Assembly (NCBI RefSeq): GCF_003946485.1
Contig: NZ_RHOJ01000007.1
Span: 1 to 64,000 of the forward strand
From: Lacticaseibacillus jixianensis
GTDB taxonomy: Bacteria > Bacillota > Bacilli > Lactobacillales > Lactobacillaceae
Reading direction: 5' to 3'
Length of the DNA: 64,000 nucleotides
A program made the position numbers and the translations under genes. Under the pieces are notes generated by a model. The model was not told the DNA's origin. It worked only from the letters and a program-made list of their open reading frames with translations, and ran no database searches. The stretch's first letter is position 1. Every line of letters begins with the position of its first letter. This document shows positions 1 through 8,181 of this stretch, one piece after another.

Positions 1-26
1 AATTCGCTGCTGTACTTAGTCATAAG

Positions 27-76
27 AAAAGCCCCACAATCATCAGACTTATCGTCTAACAATTGTAGGGCACTTC
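27..76. terminator. imperfect palindrome at gene end, probable terminator
   Basis: Arms GCCCCACAAT and ATTGTAGGGC pair, with an inner CAGAC/GTCT(A) pair around TTATC. The hairpin lies just beyond the 3' end of the leftward gene ending at 106. It resembles in layout the gene-end palindromes at 5990, 46139 and 53731. There is no long T-run, so termination is an inference. Confidence 0.45.
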
Positions 77-105
77 AAACCTGATGAACGCCCTTTTTGA
101 GTTCT

Positions 106-939
106 TTAGTCCTCAAGAAACCGGCCTATGATGCCCAGAAAATGTTGCAGTTGCAGCTTGCGCAGCACCCCCGCCCCAGGGAAGTGGCGGCTTGCGGCTA
201 AGGCGATCAAGGTCTTCAGCGCAGGAGTTGCTGCCGCCGGGTGGGCTTTGAGCCAGGCGGGAAGCGGCGCCGCTGCCTCGAAGAACTTCTCCTGCGGCGC
301 GCTGAAGTCGGTATTGTTCACAGAGGTGAAGTGCTGAAGCCAAAGCTCGCCGTCCTGGGCAAACAGCAGGTGCAGCGCCACGGCCCGCTGCGGGTAGCCG
401 TGCTCGTCGAAGTGGCGCGTGGCCAGCGGGTAGTCGGCAAAGCCGCTGCCGGGCAGCGCCGCCAAGCGGTACTGGTAGAACTCGCGTTGCACGAGGCGAA
501 AGTCCTCGGTGCGCTCGCGAGTGGGCGTGTGGTCTTCGAGGTAGGCGGCGTTGGTCAATCCTAGCTGCCGAAACCGCGCCCCGCTGGGCAGCAAGCAGTC
601 CTGACCGGCAGGCAAGGCAAGCGCCTGGGCGAGCGTCTCGGTGAGGATCAGGGGCGCCGGTTGGCCGTCAAAATAACGCGCGGCGCGGACCCAGGCAGAC
701 TCGGCCCAGGCATGAGCGGGCTTAGCCAGCAGGCCGTAGCGGCCAACCTGCGGATTTTTGATCACGTAAAGCGCGTGGTGGTGCGCCGTGAAGGCTGCCA
801 CCGTCTTGGTCAAGGCCGGCAGGTCCTTGACCGGCTCGATGATGGGCACGATGTGCGCAGGCAGCGTGCCGGCTGCCGCCATTTCGCGCAGCGCCAGTAA
901 GTCAAACTGCCGCCCGCGGATCACTGGGTAGTAATTCAT
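106..939 (-). CDS. sce7725 / Beta-family protein
   Basis: 277 residues. The N-terminus (MNYYPVIRGRQFDLLALRE) has the pattern I know from the sce7725 family, annotated in part as Beta protein family; its biochemical function is unknown to me. Members often neighbour PD-(D/E)XK nuclease-like proteins of the sce7726 type, and here too the upstream gene carries an E-x-K nuclease signature. The start codon overlaps the upstream stop by 4 bp (ATGA), indicating translational coupling. It is the last gene of a leftward cassette headed by a nuclease-helicase. No signal peptide or membrane segment is visible. A role in DNA repair or defence is inferred from context only. Confidence 0.7.
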   Translation of the reverse strand: MNYYPVIRGRQFDLLALREMAAAGTLPAHIVPIIEPVKDLPALTKTVAAFTAHHHALYVIKNPQVGRYGLLAKPAHAWAESAWVRAARYFDGQPAPLILTETLAQALALPAGQDCLLPSGARFRQLGLTNAAYLEDHTPTRERTEDFRLVQREFYQYRLAALPGSGFADYPLATRHFDEHGYPQRAVALHLLFAQDGELWLQHFTSVNNTDFSAPQEKFFEAAAPLPAWLKAHPAAATPALKTLIALAASRHFPGAGVLRKLQLQHFLGIIGRFLED

Positions 940-1607
940 GCGCGCCGCCTCAAGGCCGCCAGCTCCGCGGTGAGAGCGTCCACTTCGGCTTGCAAGGTGG
1001 CCACCGCGGTACCTTCGACCTCGCCCATCACGCGGTCATAAAGGTTAGCGTCCGGATCATACACCCGGTACTGGTCGGAGCGCCGCTTCAGCTCGGCCAG
1101 CAGCTGCTGATCCGTGAAGTGGGCCAGGCCCTTGTCCACCTGCTTGGCCTTTTCCACCTCGCGGTTAAGGCTGGCGATGAAGCGCACCAAAAGCGCCTGC
1201 TCGGGCACTTGAAGCGGCCGCCGCCGCGGCGGCCGGCTGATGGTCAGCGCGCCGGGGACGGTGATGGGCACGGTCGCGGCCTTCAGCGCGGCTGGCGAGA
1301 ACGGCTGGTAGGTCATGACGCCGATGCCGGCGGGGATCTCCGCTTCGACGGCGTGGTACAGCTTCAGCGGCAGCACGAAGTAATTGTAGTGGCCGACGAA
1401 GCTGAGCTTGGCGCTGCTGTGGAAGTCGCTTTTGGTCACTTTCAGCTCAAAGCAGCGCCAAGTGAGCGGCTCCCCCGGCTGCATGACCAGCGTATCCACG
1501 ATGCCCTGGTCGTCTGGCATGGTGACTTCCTCCACGGGAAAGGCGCCTTGGTCCTCCCAGTAGGCGTAAAGGGTTTTTTCGAGGTCAAGGGTGAGTGCGG
1601 TTTTCAT
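936..1607 (-). CDS. putative PD-(D/E)XK nuclease, MmcB-like
   Basis: 223 residues. Residues 36-60 hold a PD-(D/E)XK core: Asp38 in GIVDTL, then E54-L-K56 in CFELKVTKSDF. The E-x-K followed by a S/T-x-x-DF stretch resembles the MmcB-like DNA repair fold. A helical, Leu/Ala/Glu-rich segment ends the protein, possibly a coiled coil. The start follows GGGAGG at good spacing and lies inside the 3' end of the helicase gene (23 bp overlap); the stop overlaps the next gene by 4 bp. The three genes therefore form one tight operon. A nuclease fold is likely, but activity and substrate are unknown. Confidence 0.65.
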   Translation of the reverse strand: MKTALTLDLEKTLYAYWEDQGAFPVEEVTMPDDQGIVDTLVMQPGEPLTWRCFELKVTKSDFHSSAKLSFVGHYNYFVLPLKLYHAVEAEIPAGIGVMTYQPFSPAALKAATVPITVPGALTISRPPRRRPLQVPEQALLVRFIASLNREVEKAKQVDKGLAHFTDQQLLAELKRRSDQYRVYDPDANLYDRVMGEVEGTAVATLQAEVDALTAELAALRRRA

Positions 1608-3963
1608 GGTGAGCCTCCCAAAAGTCGATCAGCTGGGTCGCCATGTCGTCGAGATCGGCGGCGACGGTGGCGTGCGTCCAGTGGGGTGGAAACAGTGGGG
1701 CGTAGCGCGGGCCGGCAAAGCGGCTGTCGGCCAGCAGCACCACGCCGACGTCCTTGGCCCCGCGGATCACCCGGCCGCCCGCCTGCAGAACGTTGTTGAA
1801 GCCGGGCAGCTGGTAGGCGTACGCGAAGCCGTCCTTACCCTGCGCATCAAAGTACGCGCGCAGCCGGTCGGATTCGGGGTTGAGGCCGGGCAGGCCAACA
1901 GTTACGACCGCCACGCCGATGAGCCGGCTGCCGCCCAGGTCGATGCCCTCGCTGAAGATCCCGCCCAGCACTGCAAAGCCGACGACCGGGCGCTCATCGC
2001 TTTGAAAGCGGGCCAGAAAAGCGGTGCGCTCTTCTGCGGTCATACTGGGGGCCTGGACCACTGCGTCCAGGGTGGGGTTCGCCGCCTGAAAGGCCGCCGC
2101 CACTTCGGTGAGGTAGCTGTGCGACGGCAGGAAGATCAGGTAGTGGCCGGGTTTGGTGGTCACCAGCATGGTCAAGCTGGCGATCAGGCTCGGCAGGCTG
2201 GCCTGCCGGTTGCGGTAGGTTGGGGTGATGAACTGGGTCACCAGCACTTTGAGGTTGGCCTTAGGAAAAGGCGATGGCAGCCGGTAAGCCAGCGACTGGT
2301 CGCGCCCGCCGAGGACGTCTTGGTAATAGGCTAATGGCGAGAGCGTCGCCGAAAAGAGCACGGCCCCGCGGCCCTTGTCCAGACAGTCGCTGATGAACTC
2401 GCTGGGGTCTAGACACAGCTCCTTGAGTCGCAAAGCCGGGCCCTGGTCTTCGATCTCCGTTTCGTAAGCGGCGTTGTAGTAGTCGGCGATCCGCAGGTAG
2501 CTGATGGCACTGAAAAACACCGGCAGCACTAAGTCGACGGTGGTTTGCTTGCGGGTGGCCGGGTCTTGACCCAGCCAGTCGTGGACGGCGCCGGTGAAGC
2601 CGGTCAGTTGCGCGATGAAGTCATCGAGCTGAGGCTTTTGGAAGGTTAGCGGCTGCCCGTTGACGGTGAGCCTGACCGCATCAAAGGCGGTCAGCACCTT
2701 GGACAAGGCGCCCTTGACCGGGGGCAGGCCCTTGCCTTTTTCCTTGTCGATTGCGACGCGCAAAGCGGCAAAGTCGGTATCGGTCAGCTCGGCACTGTAC
2801 ATTTCGCGGGCGCGGTCCACGAGGTTGTGGGCTTCATCGACGAGGAAAAAGTTGCCGTTGTCGGGTTCGGCAAAGAAGCGCTGCAAAAAGACGGCGGGGT
2901 CAAACAGGTAGTTATAGTCGCAGATGATCACGTCGCAAAACAGGCTGACGTCCAGCGAGAACTCGAACGGGTCCAGGGTGTGCTTGCGCGCGTACTGCTC
3001 GATCACCGGCCGCGTGATGGCGTCTTCGTGGGCGAGCAGGTCCTTGAGTGCGGGCTTGAGGCGGTCATAGTAACCCAGCATGTAGGGATTAACGCTGGGG
3101 TCGTCGGGCTCGTCGGCGAAGGTGATCGTGTCCTTAGCCGTCAGGGTGATGCTTTTGGCGCGCAGGCCGTGTGCAGTCATCAGCGCCATGGCTTCCTCGG
3201 TGACGTGGCGCGTGCTTTGCTTGGCGGTCAGGTAAAAGGCCCGCTGGATCAGGCCGGCGCCCATGGCTTTGACCACGGGAAACAAGGTGGAGATCGTCTT
3301 ACCGGTGCCGGTCGGGGCTTCGACGAACAGCCGCGTTTCGTTGGCGACCGTCCGGTACACGGCGGCCGCCAGTTCCCGCTGGCCTTTGCGGTAGGCGGGA
3401 AACGGGAAGGGTAAGTCGGCAATGCTGGCATCGCGGCGGGCCACGATGTCGCTGCGCATTTTGAGCCAGTCGGCAAAATCATTGAGCAGGTCCTCAAAAT
3501 CATCGGCGAGGGCCTGGGCTGATTTGACCTCGGTGAAGCGGGTGATTTGGTCGGTGGTGGTCTGATAGTAGATCAGGTCCAGCTCGACCTCGGCCAGCCC
3601 GCGGTCGGCGCACAGAAAATGCCCGTAGACGCGCGCTTGCGCCCAGTAGCGGTCCTTGGTGTTTGGCGTCACGTCCGCCCAGTCGCGGGCCGAGGTCTTG
3701 ATCTCCTCGATCACCGTGCGCGCTTTGCTGGTGTCGACCCCGTCGGCGCGGCCGTCGATGGTGTAGGCGACGCCGTTCACGTCGACGGTTTGCGCGAGGT
3801 AGACCTCTTTTTCGTAGTCACTGTCGTGGGCGGCCTGCAGGCGGCGGTGGATCGAAGCACCAAGCATGGCGGTGTTGTTCGAATTGGTGGTGACTGGGTC
3901 CAGGTCACCGGTGCGGACGGTCAGTTCGACCAGCTCGCGGACCCCGATACGATTATCGGCCAT
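1585..3963 (-). CDS. RecB-like nuclease fused to XPD/DinG-type DNA helicase
   Basis: 792 residues from the ATG behind AAAGGAG; the open frame runs further upstream but without a ribosome binding site. Residues 30-120 form a Cas4/RecB-like nuclease: His39, Asp70, E87-I-K89 and the Q109-x-x-x-Y113 motif. The helicase follows: Walker A APTGTGKT (216-223), DEAH box (376-379), SATLSP, and motif VI QAGGRVIRG. Such enzymes are 5'-3' superfamily 2 helicases with a four-cysteine iron-sulfur cluster between Walker A and DEAH. Here the expected cysteine region (about 278-300, KDTITFADEPDDPSVNPYM) has no cysteine; only Cys343 and Cys348 remain. DNA unwinding plus cleavage in repair or defence is the likely role. 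Confidence 0.85.
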   Translation of the reverse strand: MADNRIGVRELVELTVRTGDLDPVTTNSNNTAMLGASIHRRLQAAHDSDYEKEVYLAQTVDVNGVAYTIDGRADGVDTSKARTVIEEIKTSARDWADVTPNTKDRYWAQARVYGHFLCADRGLAEVELDLIYYQTTTDQITRFTEVKSAQALADDFEDLLNDFADWLKMRSDIVARRDASIADLPFPFPAYRKGQRELAAAVYRTVANETRLFVEAPTGTGKTISTLFPVVKAMGAGLIQRAFYLTAKQSTRHVTEEAMALMTAHGLRAKSITLTAKDTITFADEPDDPSVNPYMLGYYDRLKPALKDLLAHEDAITRPVIEQYARKHTLDPFEFSLDVSLFCDVIICDYNYLFDPAVFLQRFFAEPDNGNFFLVDEAHNLVDRAREMYSAELTDTDFAALRVAIDKEKGKGLPPVKGALSKVLTAFDAVRLTVNGQPLTFQKPQLDDFIAQLTGFTGAVHDWLGQDPATRKQTTVDLVLPVFFSAISYLRIADYYNAAYETEIEDQGPALRLKELCLDPSEFISDCLDKGRGAVLFSATLSPLAYYQDVLGGRDQSLAYRLPSPFPKANLKVLVTQFITPTYRNRQASLPSLIASLTMLVTTKPGHYLIFLPSHSYLTEVAAAFQAANPTLDAVVQAPSMTAEERTAFLARFQSDERPVVGFAVLGGIFSEGIDLGGSRLIGVAVVTVGLPGLNPESDRLRAYFDAQGKDGFAYAYQLPGFNNVLQAGGRVIRGAKDVGVVLLADSRFAGPRYAPLFPPHWTHATVAADLDDMATQLIDFWEAHHENRTHP

Positions 3964-4027
3964 GAAGGTGCTCCTTTCTGGGCGCTGGCGACCGATAGAA
4001 CAGGCCGGCCGGCGCACTGCTCTCCCT

Positions 4028-4056
4028 AGTATAAAACGCCTGTTCGGGGATGAAAA
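4028..4056 (-). promoter_or_regulatory. putative sigma-A promoter of the helicase cassette
   Basis: On the minus strand, TTTTCA (4056-4051) and TATACT (4033-4028) are separated by 17 bp, about 65 bp upstream of the helicase start at 3963. It is back to back with the promoter of the H1-like gene. Confidence 0.55.
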
Positions 4057-4067
4057 GGCGCGGCGGG

Positions 4068-4097
4068 TTGAACCGAGCCGCTTACATAGGATATGAT
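4068..4097 (+). promoter_or_regulatory. putative sigma-A promoter of the H1-like gene
   Basis: TTGAAC at 4068-4073 and TATGAT at 4092-4097 with an 18 bp spacer, 30 bp upstream of the ATG at 4127. Confidence 0.6.
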
Positions 4098-4126
4098 GGC
4101 CCAAGAACAAGTAAAGAGGGATAAAA

Positions 4127-4741
4127 ATGGAAATCAACGTGAAGGCTTTTCAGGAAGCAATCGCCGCGGGTAACTATGAGCAGACGAACCATTCGGCAAC
4201 CGAAGCGGCCGCACTGGCCGACATTGAAAAGGTACTAGCACCCGTTTTTGATGATGTAGACCGGGCACTTGACGCCGGCAAGCTGATCTCTGCGCAGTTG
4301 ACCATCGAAGGCGCAGAGCCAACAACGGTGCGCGTGGAGACCGGTGTGATCAACCTGCCGTTTGAAGACAGCAAGAAGGTCACCAACTTCCTTGACGCTG
4401 ATAAAGCGACACCGCTGCAGCTGAACTTGATCGTGGCGTCGCCGTACGTCAACGTGTCGGGGCTGCGGATCGATGAGATCGCCACGGCCGACGCGTACGC
4501 GGCAAGCAAGCGGCCGAACATCGCCGCGGCGGTGGGCGAGGTGCACGAAAAACTCGTGCTCATCAAGGCGGCGCGGGAGGCCCCCAAGCCGATCGCGAAG
4601 GAGGCGCCGGCCAGCCGGGCGAAGACGACCCGGAAGACCACGGCCCGTAAAACGACCAAGAAGCCAGTCGCCCGCAAGCCGGCGGCGAAGGCCACTCGTA
4701 AGGCCCCGGCCAAGAAGGCCAGCGCCAAGAAGGAGGAGTAG
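4127..4741 (+). CDS. unknown protein with histone-H1-like Lys/Ala/Pro tail
   Basis: 204 residues. Residues 1-146 form an acidic, probably folded domain that I do not recognise. Residues 147-204 are a low-complexity tail of Lys, Arg, Ala, Pro and Thr, with repeats such as TTRKTTARKTTKKP and ATRKAPAKKASAKKEE. Tails like this in eukaryotic H1 and bacterial H1-like proteins bind DNA or RNA non-specifically, so nucleic-acid binding is the best inference. No signal peptide is present, so it is cytoplasmic. It starts behind AGAGGG and is divergent from the nuclease-helicase cassette. The exporter gene starts 3 bp after its stop, so co-transcription is likely. Confidence 0.7.
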   Translation: MEINVKAFQEAIAAGNYEQTNHSATEAAALADIEKVLAPVFDDVDRALDAGKLISAQLTIEGAEPTTVRVETGVINLPFEDSKKVTNFLDADKATPLQLNLIVASPYVNVSGLRIDEIATADAYAASKRPNIAAAVGEVHEKLVLIKAAREAPKPIAKEAPASRAKTTRKTTARKTTKKPVARKPAAKATRKAPAKKASAKKEE

Positions 4742-4744
4742 GGC

Positions 4745-5593
4745 ATGGTGACTCAGGCACTGATTCTTGCTGGTGTCGGGCTCATGGCAGGGGTCCTAGG
4801 TGCCTTACTCGGGCTGGGCGGCGGGATCATCATCACGCCGGTGCTCACGCTGATTTTGGGGCTCCCGATCCAGTACGCGATCGCGGCCAGCATCGTGGCG
4901 GTCATCGCCACGTCAAGCGGGGCCACCATCGCGTACCTCAAAGACGAGATGCTTAACCTGCGCGTCGCCATGTTCCTGGAAATTGCCACGACCGTGGGGG
5001 CCGTCTTGGGCGCGATCCTCACCGGGTTGTTCAACGCGAACATCCTGTACTTTCTGTTCGGGGCGCTCCTGCTGTTTTCTGTGTACAACATGATCCGTAA
5101 GATGCTGATGAAGCCGGAGAACATTAAGGCGCCGGTGCCGGATAAGGCTGCCGCACGCCTTAACCTCAACGGGGAGTACTTCGATAAAAGTACGAACCAG
5201 CTCGTCAACTATCAGGTCACTAACGTACCCGGGGGCTTTGCCATGATGTTTGGCGCCGGCCTCGCTTCTGGCCTGCTGGGGATCGGCTCGGGCGCCTTCA
5301 AGGTGCTGGCCATGGACACGATCATGAAAATGCCGCTAAAGCCGTCGACGGCGACCTCTAACCTGATGATGGGAGTCACCGCGGCCGCCAGTGCGACCGT
5401 GTACTTCTTCAACGGCTCGCTGCAGCCGCAAATCGCAGCGCCTTTGGCCATTGGCATCCTGATTGGGGCCACGCTGGGGACGCGACTGATGCAGATCATG
5501 CCGACGAAGGTGCTGCGCTGGATCTTCATCCCCGTGATCGGCTACATGGGCCTGCAGATGCTGCTTAAAGGATTCGGGGTGACCATCGGATGA
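4745..5593 (+). CDS. TauE/SafE family membrane exporter
   Basis: 282 residues with about eight hydrophobic segments in two halves, each with the glycine-rich signature of the family: GALLGLGGG near residues 19-27 and ASGLLGIGSG in the second half. TauE/SafE proteins move small organic or sulfur-containing anions (sulfite, sulfoacetate and similar) across the cytoplasmic membrane; the substrate cannot be read from sequence. The next gene, a DUF1634 protein, overlaps it by 4 bp, a pairing I know as recurrent in Firmicutes, so the two likely form one transport unit. Confidence 0.9.
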   Translation: MVTQALILAGVGLMAGVLGALLGLGGGIIITPVLTLILGLPIQYAIAASIVAVIATSSGATIAYLKDEMLNLRVAMFLEIATTVGAVLGAILTGLFNANILYFLFGALLLFSVYNMIRKMLMKPENIKAPVPDKAAARLNLNGEYFDKSTNQLVNYQVTNVPGGFAMMFGAGLASGLLGIGSGAFKVLAMDTIMKMPLKPSTATSNLMMGVTAAASATVYFFNGSLQPQIAAPLAIGILIGATLGTRLMQIMPTKVLRWIFIPVIGYMGLQMLLKGFGVTIG

Positions 5594-5958
5594 ACCAGAA
5601 GATCAAACAAGAAACGAAGGACATTGAGCTGATCATCGGTAAGATCCTGCGCGTCGGGGTCTTTGTGGCGGCTGCCGTGATCCTCGCCGGCCTGGCCATG
5701 TTTTTGATCGAAGGCACCGGGGGTTATCCGGCTAACGCGCACCCCAGCCGGCCGGCTGCCATCATTCAGGGCGCCATTGCCCTCAAGCCGTATGCGGTAC
5801 TGATGGTCGGGCTGTTTCTCCTGATCCTGACCCCAGTGCTGCGGGTGGTCGTGTCGATTTACGCCTTTTTCAAGGAACAGGATTGGCTGTATACCTGGAT
5901 CACGACCGCCGTGCTGGTCATTCTGATCGGGGCCATGGTGATCGGCTACTTCGGCTGA
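5590..5958 (+). CDS. DUF1634 small membrane protein
   Basis: 122 residues with three hydrophobic stretches (about 21-43, 65-90 and 97-120) and a central extracytoplasmic-looking loop around GGYPANAHPS. It matches the DUF1634 family, usually encoded directly after a TauE/SafE permease, as here with an ATGA overlap. It is presumably an accessory subunit of that exporter; no biochemical role is established that I know of. Confidence 0.85.
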   Translation: MNQKIKQETKDIELIIGKILRVGVFVAAAVILAGLAMFLIEGTGGYPANAHPSRPAAIIQGAIALKPYAVLMVGLFLLILTPVLRVVVSIYAFFKEQDWLYTWITTAVLVILIGAMVIGYFG

Positions 5959-5989
5959 GAAGAGGCCGAACATAATGCGGTTTTAGCCC

Positions 5990-6050
5990 AAAACGCAGGC
6001 GTCCCTGCCGCGCGATTCACGTCCTTTGAATCGCGGTGTAGGGGCGTTTG
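5990..6050. repeat. gene-end palindrome (second palindromic family)
   Basis: The left arm AAACGC-(six-base insert)-CCCTGCCGCG-CGATTCA pairs with TGAATCGCGG-TGTAGGGGCGTTT. The inner ATTC/GAAT and outer CCCCT/AGGGG steps resemble the hairpins at 46139 and 53731. It lies 30 bp behind the DUF1634 stop. It has no T-run, so it could be a terminator, an mRNA 3'-end protector or a dispersed palindrome. Confidence 0.6.
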
Positions 6051-6131
6051 TGTGTCTGGACATTGCGTTTGACGCGCGATTAGAGGATCGGTCTCGCCTG
6101 GTTTAATTTGCACTGAAAGGGGGTGCCGGAC

Positions 6132-6159
6132 TTGACCGGCGGCCAAACCAGCGTATCAT
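6132..6159 (+). promoter_or_regulatory. putative sigma-A promoter of the LysR gene
   Basis: TTGACC (6132-6137), 16 bp spacer, TATCAT (6154-6159), about 50 bp upstream of the start codon at 6210. Confidence 0.6.
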
Positions 6160-6209
6160 TATTCACATAACAATTTTTACCATGAAAAATCGTCACGTGA
6201 GGAGCTATC

Positions 6210-7106
6210 ATGTCCAACTTCAGTTACGAAGTCTTTCGCGCCGTGGTCACAGAGGGGACCTTCATCCGCGCCGCGGCCGCGCTTAACGTCACGCCCAGCG
6301 CCATCAGCCACAGCGTCTCGCAGCTCGAGGCCGCCTTAGGGTTCCCGCTGTTCATTCGCAACCGCACCGGCATGGAGCTCACGCCGGACGGCCAGCGGGT
6401 CCTGCCGACTGTTCAGGCCATCCTGAACCTTGAAGACCAGCTGGTGCAGATCGCCGACAACATCAACGGCCAAAACACCGGCCGAGTGCGCCTCGGCGCC
6501 TTCTCCTCGGTGTCGACCAGTTGGCTGCCGCCGGTGATCCGCCAGTTCAAAGCGGAGACGCCGAACGTCGCGGTCTCGGTGATGCAAGGGGGGTTCAACG
6601 AGATCGGCGACCAGGTCCGCACCGGCGCGCTGGACATCGGGTTCTCCTTGCTGCCGGTCGACACGTCCCTGGTGGTGCAGCCGCTGCTCAAGGATCCGAT
6701 ATACTGCATCACCCCGCGCGACTTCACCCCGCAAAACGGCAAGACGATGACCGACGCCGACATGGCCAAGCAGACCTTTATCCTCCAGCAGGGGGACTAC
6801 GATCGCGACACCAAGGCCGCGCTGGACCGCTACGAGGTGTCGACCAATTCCCTGAACTATTCGATCGATGATCAGTCGATCCTGTCGATGGTGGAGGCGG
6901 GACTGGGCTTCGGCGTACTGCCGCGGCTCGCCTTGCAGAAGCTCACCGGTGACGTGAACGTGTGGCCGTTTTCCGAGCCGTTCGCCCGGACGCTGTGCCT
7001 GGTTACCAACCTGACGACCCAAAAATCACCGTCAGTGGCGCACATGCTGACGGTGATCACGGACTTTATTAATAAAAACTATCCAAACAATTTAATGCGG
7101 GCGTGA
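6210..7106 (+). CDS. LysR family transcriptional regulator
   Basis: 298 residues. The N-terminal winged helix-turn-helix (about 4-62) shows the LysR pattern: FRAVVTEGTFIRAAAALNVT and ISHSVSQLEAALGFPLFIRN. A periplasmic-binding-protein-like effector domain fills about residues 90-290. LysR proteins bind as tetramers near their targets and respond to a small ligand; ligand and target are unknown. It starts behind GGAG and has its own promoter. Its last 15 bp overlap the convergent RNase HI gene. Confidence 0.9.
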   Translation: MSNFSYEVFRAVVTEGTFIRAAAALNVTPSAISHSVSQLEAALGFPLFIRNRTGMELTPDGQRVLPTVQAILNLEDQLVQIADNINGQNTGRVRLGAFSSVSTSWLPPVIRQFKAETPNVAVSVMQGGFNEIGDQVRTGALDIGFSLLPVDTSLVVQPLLKDPIYCITPRDFTPQNGKTMTDADMAKQTFILQQGDYDRDTKAALDRYEVSTNSLNYSIDDQSILSMVEAGLGFGVLPRLALQKLTGDVNVWPFSEPFARTLCLVTNLTTQKSPSVAHMLTVITDFINKNYPNNLMRA

Positions 7107-7583
7107 GGGCAGTTTGTCCATCGCAGCGTTCAGCGCTGCATCGACCTCGTTGTTGTGCTGGTTGGTGGCGTGCCCCTTGACCTTGTGGAACACTGGGGGC
7201 TGATCGAACCGCGCAATCTGGGCGATCAGCGCCTGCCACAGGGCGGCGTTGATCACTGGCTTGCCTTTTTTCTTCCAGCCGTTCTTCTGCCAGTTGACCC
7301 ACCAGCGCTCGTTGATGGTGTTGATCACGTAGGCGGAGTCTGAGTAAACGTCGACCGGCAAGTCGGGCCGCTTGATCGCTGTAAGGCCCTTGATGACCGC
7401 GGTGATCTCCATGTAGTTGTTGGTCCGGCCATAATCCGCTCCGGCGAGCATCTTCTTGTGCTCGCCGTAGAGCAGCAGTGCCGCCCACGCGCTTTTGTCG
7501 GTGGGGCGCACCGAGCCGCCTTTGACGTTGCCGGTGTTGCGGTTGCCACCGTCCGTGTACAGTTGAATGTTGATGTCTGCCAC
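7092..7583 (-). CDS. rnhA: ribonuclease HI
   Basis: 163 residues from a GTG start behind GGAGG; a longer frame exists but would run into the divergent gene. Catalytic acidic residues are visible: Asp11 (LYTDGG), Glu59 (NNYMEI), Asp82 (YSDSAY), and His138/Asp148 in KGHATNQHNNEVD. The substrate-handle segment WWVNWQKNGWKKKGKP is also canonical. It cleaves the RNA strand of RNA-DNA hybrids in the cytoplasm. The 3' end overlaps the convergent LysR gene by 15 bp. Confidence 0.93.
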   Translation of the reverse strand: MADINIQLYTDGGNRNTGNVKGGSVRPTDKSAWAALLLYGEHKKMLAGADYGRTNNYMEITAVIKGLTAIKRPDLPVDVYSDSAYVINTINERWWVNWQKNGWKKKGKPVINAALWQALIAQIARFDQPPVFHKVKGHATNQHNNEVDAALNAAMDKLPSRPH

Positions 7584-7657
7584 CTCCAGACCTCCATTAT
7601 ACAAGCAAGGACTGCCCTTGTCTGCGGTGCTTGCGTGAAGCCTAAAGGAGCAAGAAT

Positions 7658-8128
7658 ATGTCAAAAAGTATCTATTTTGCCGCTGGCTGGTTCACCCCGG
7701 CCCAGACCCAGGCGTACGATGTTGCCCTTGCGGCAGTCAAGCAGAACCCGACGCTAAACGCTGAGCAGTCGTACGTGCCGCTAGCGCATCCGTACAACGA
7801 CCTGGACGTGGGCGCACACCCCGAGCTGCTCAAGGATCCGGCGTGGGCCACTGCGACGTACCGCGGGGATCTGCTGGGTATCAAGCAAACCGACTTGGTC
7901 GCGGCCGTTTACCTGCCGCAAGAGGAGGACGTCGGGTGCGGCGTGGAGATTGGCTACGCGCACGCGTTGGGCAAGCCGGTCATGCTGATCATCCCCGATG
8001 ACCAGTACGGCGAGCCGATCAACCTGATGGCCTGGGGCGCGGCGGATCTAGTCATCAAGCTCAGCGAGCTTGCCGGCTATGACTTCACCACGCTCAGTGC
8101 GAACCTTTACTCCGGTGCGGTCTATTAA
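7658..8128 (+). CDS. ntd: nucleoside 2-deoxyribosyltransferase
   Basis: 156 residues, the usual length of the Lactobacillus enzyme. The sequence follows the Lactobacillus leichmannii type closely: IYFAAGWFT at the start, SYVPLAHPY, WATATYRGDL, the catalytic Glu97 in EEDVGCGVEIGYA, INLMAWG, and the C-terminal YSGAVY. It transfers 2-deoxyribose between purine or pyrimidine bases in nucleoside salvage, a reaction typical of lactobacilli. The start follows AAAGGAG. Confidence 0.95.
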   Translation: MSKSIYFAAGWFTPAQTQAYDVALAAVKQNPTLNAEQSYVPLAHPYNDLDVGAHPELLKDPAWATATYRGDLLGIKQTDLVAAVYLPQEEDVGCGVEIGYAHALGKPVMLIIPDDQYGEPINLMAWGAADLVIKLSELAGYDFTTLSANLYSGAVY

Positions 8129-8181
8129 GCGCTGCAGTTTTTCCTTGCACAAGCGACGCGGTGAAAGGAGCCGTTTCATCA

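Noticed and set aside
1591-2334. Rightward 247-residue frame opposite the helicase gene
   Set aside because: Antisense shadow of GC-rich coding sequence, no ribosome binding site, no recognisable domains. The same holds for many other long antisense frames, such as those opposite uvrA2 and helD.
3964-4137. 58-residue N-terminal extension of the nuclease-helicase
   Set aside because: Crosses its own promoter and has no ribosome binding site; the ATG at 3963 has AAAGGAG at good spacing and begins the conserved nuclease domain.
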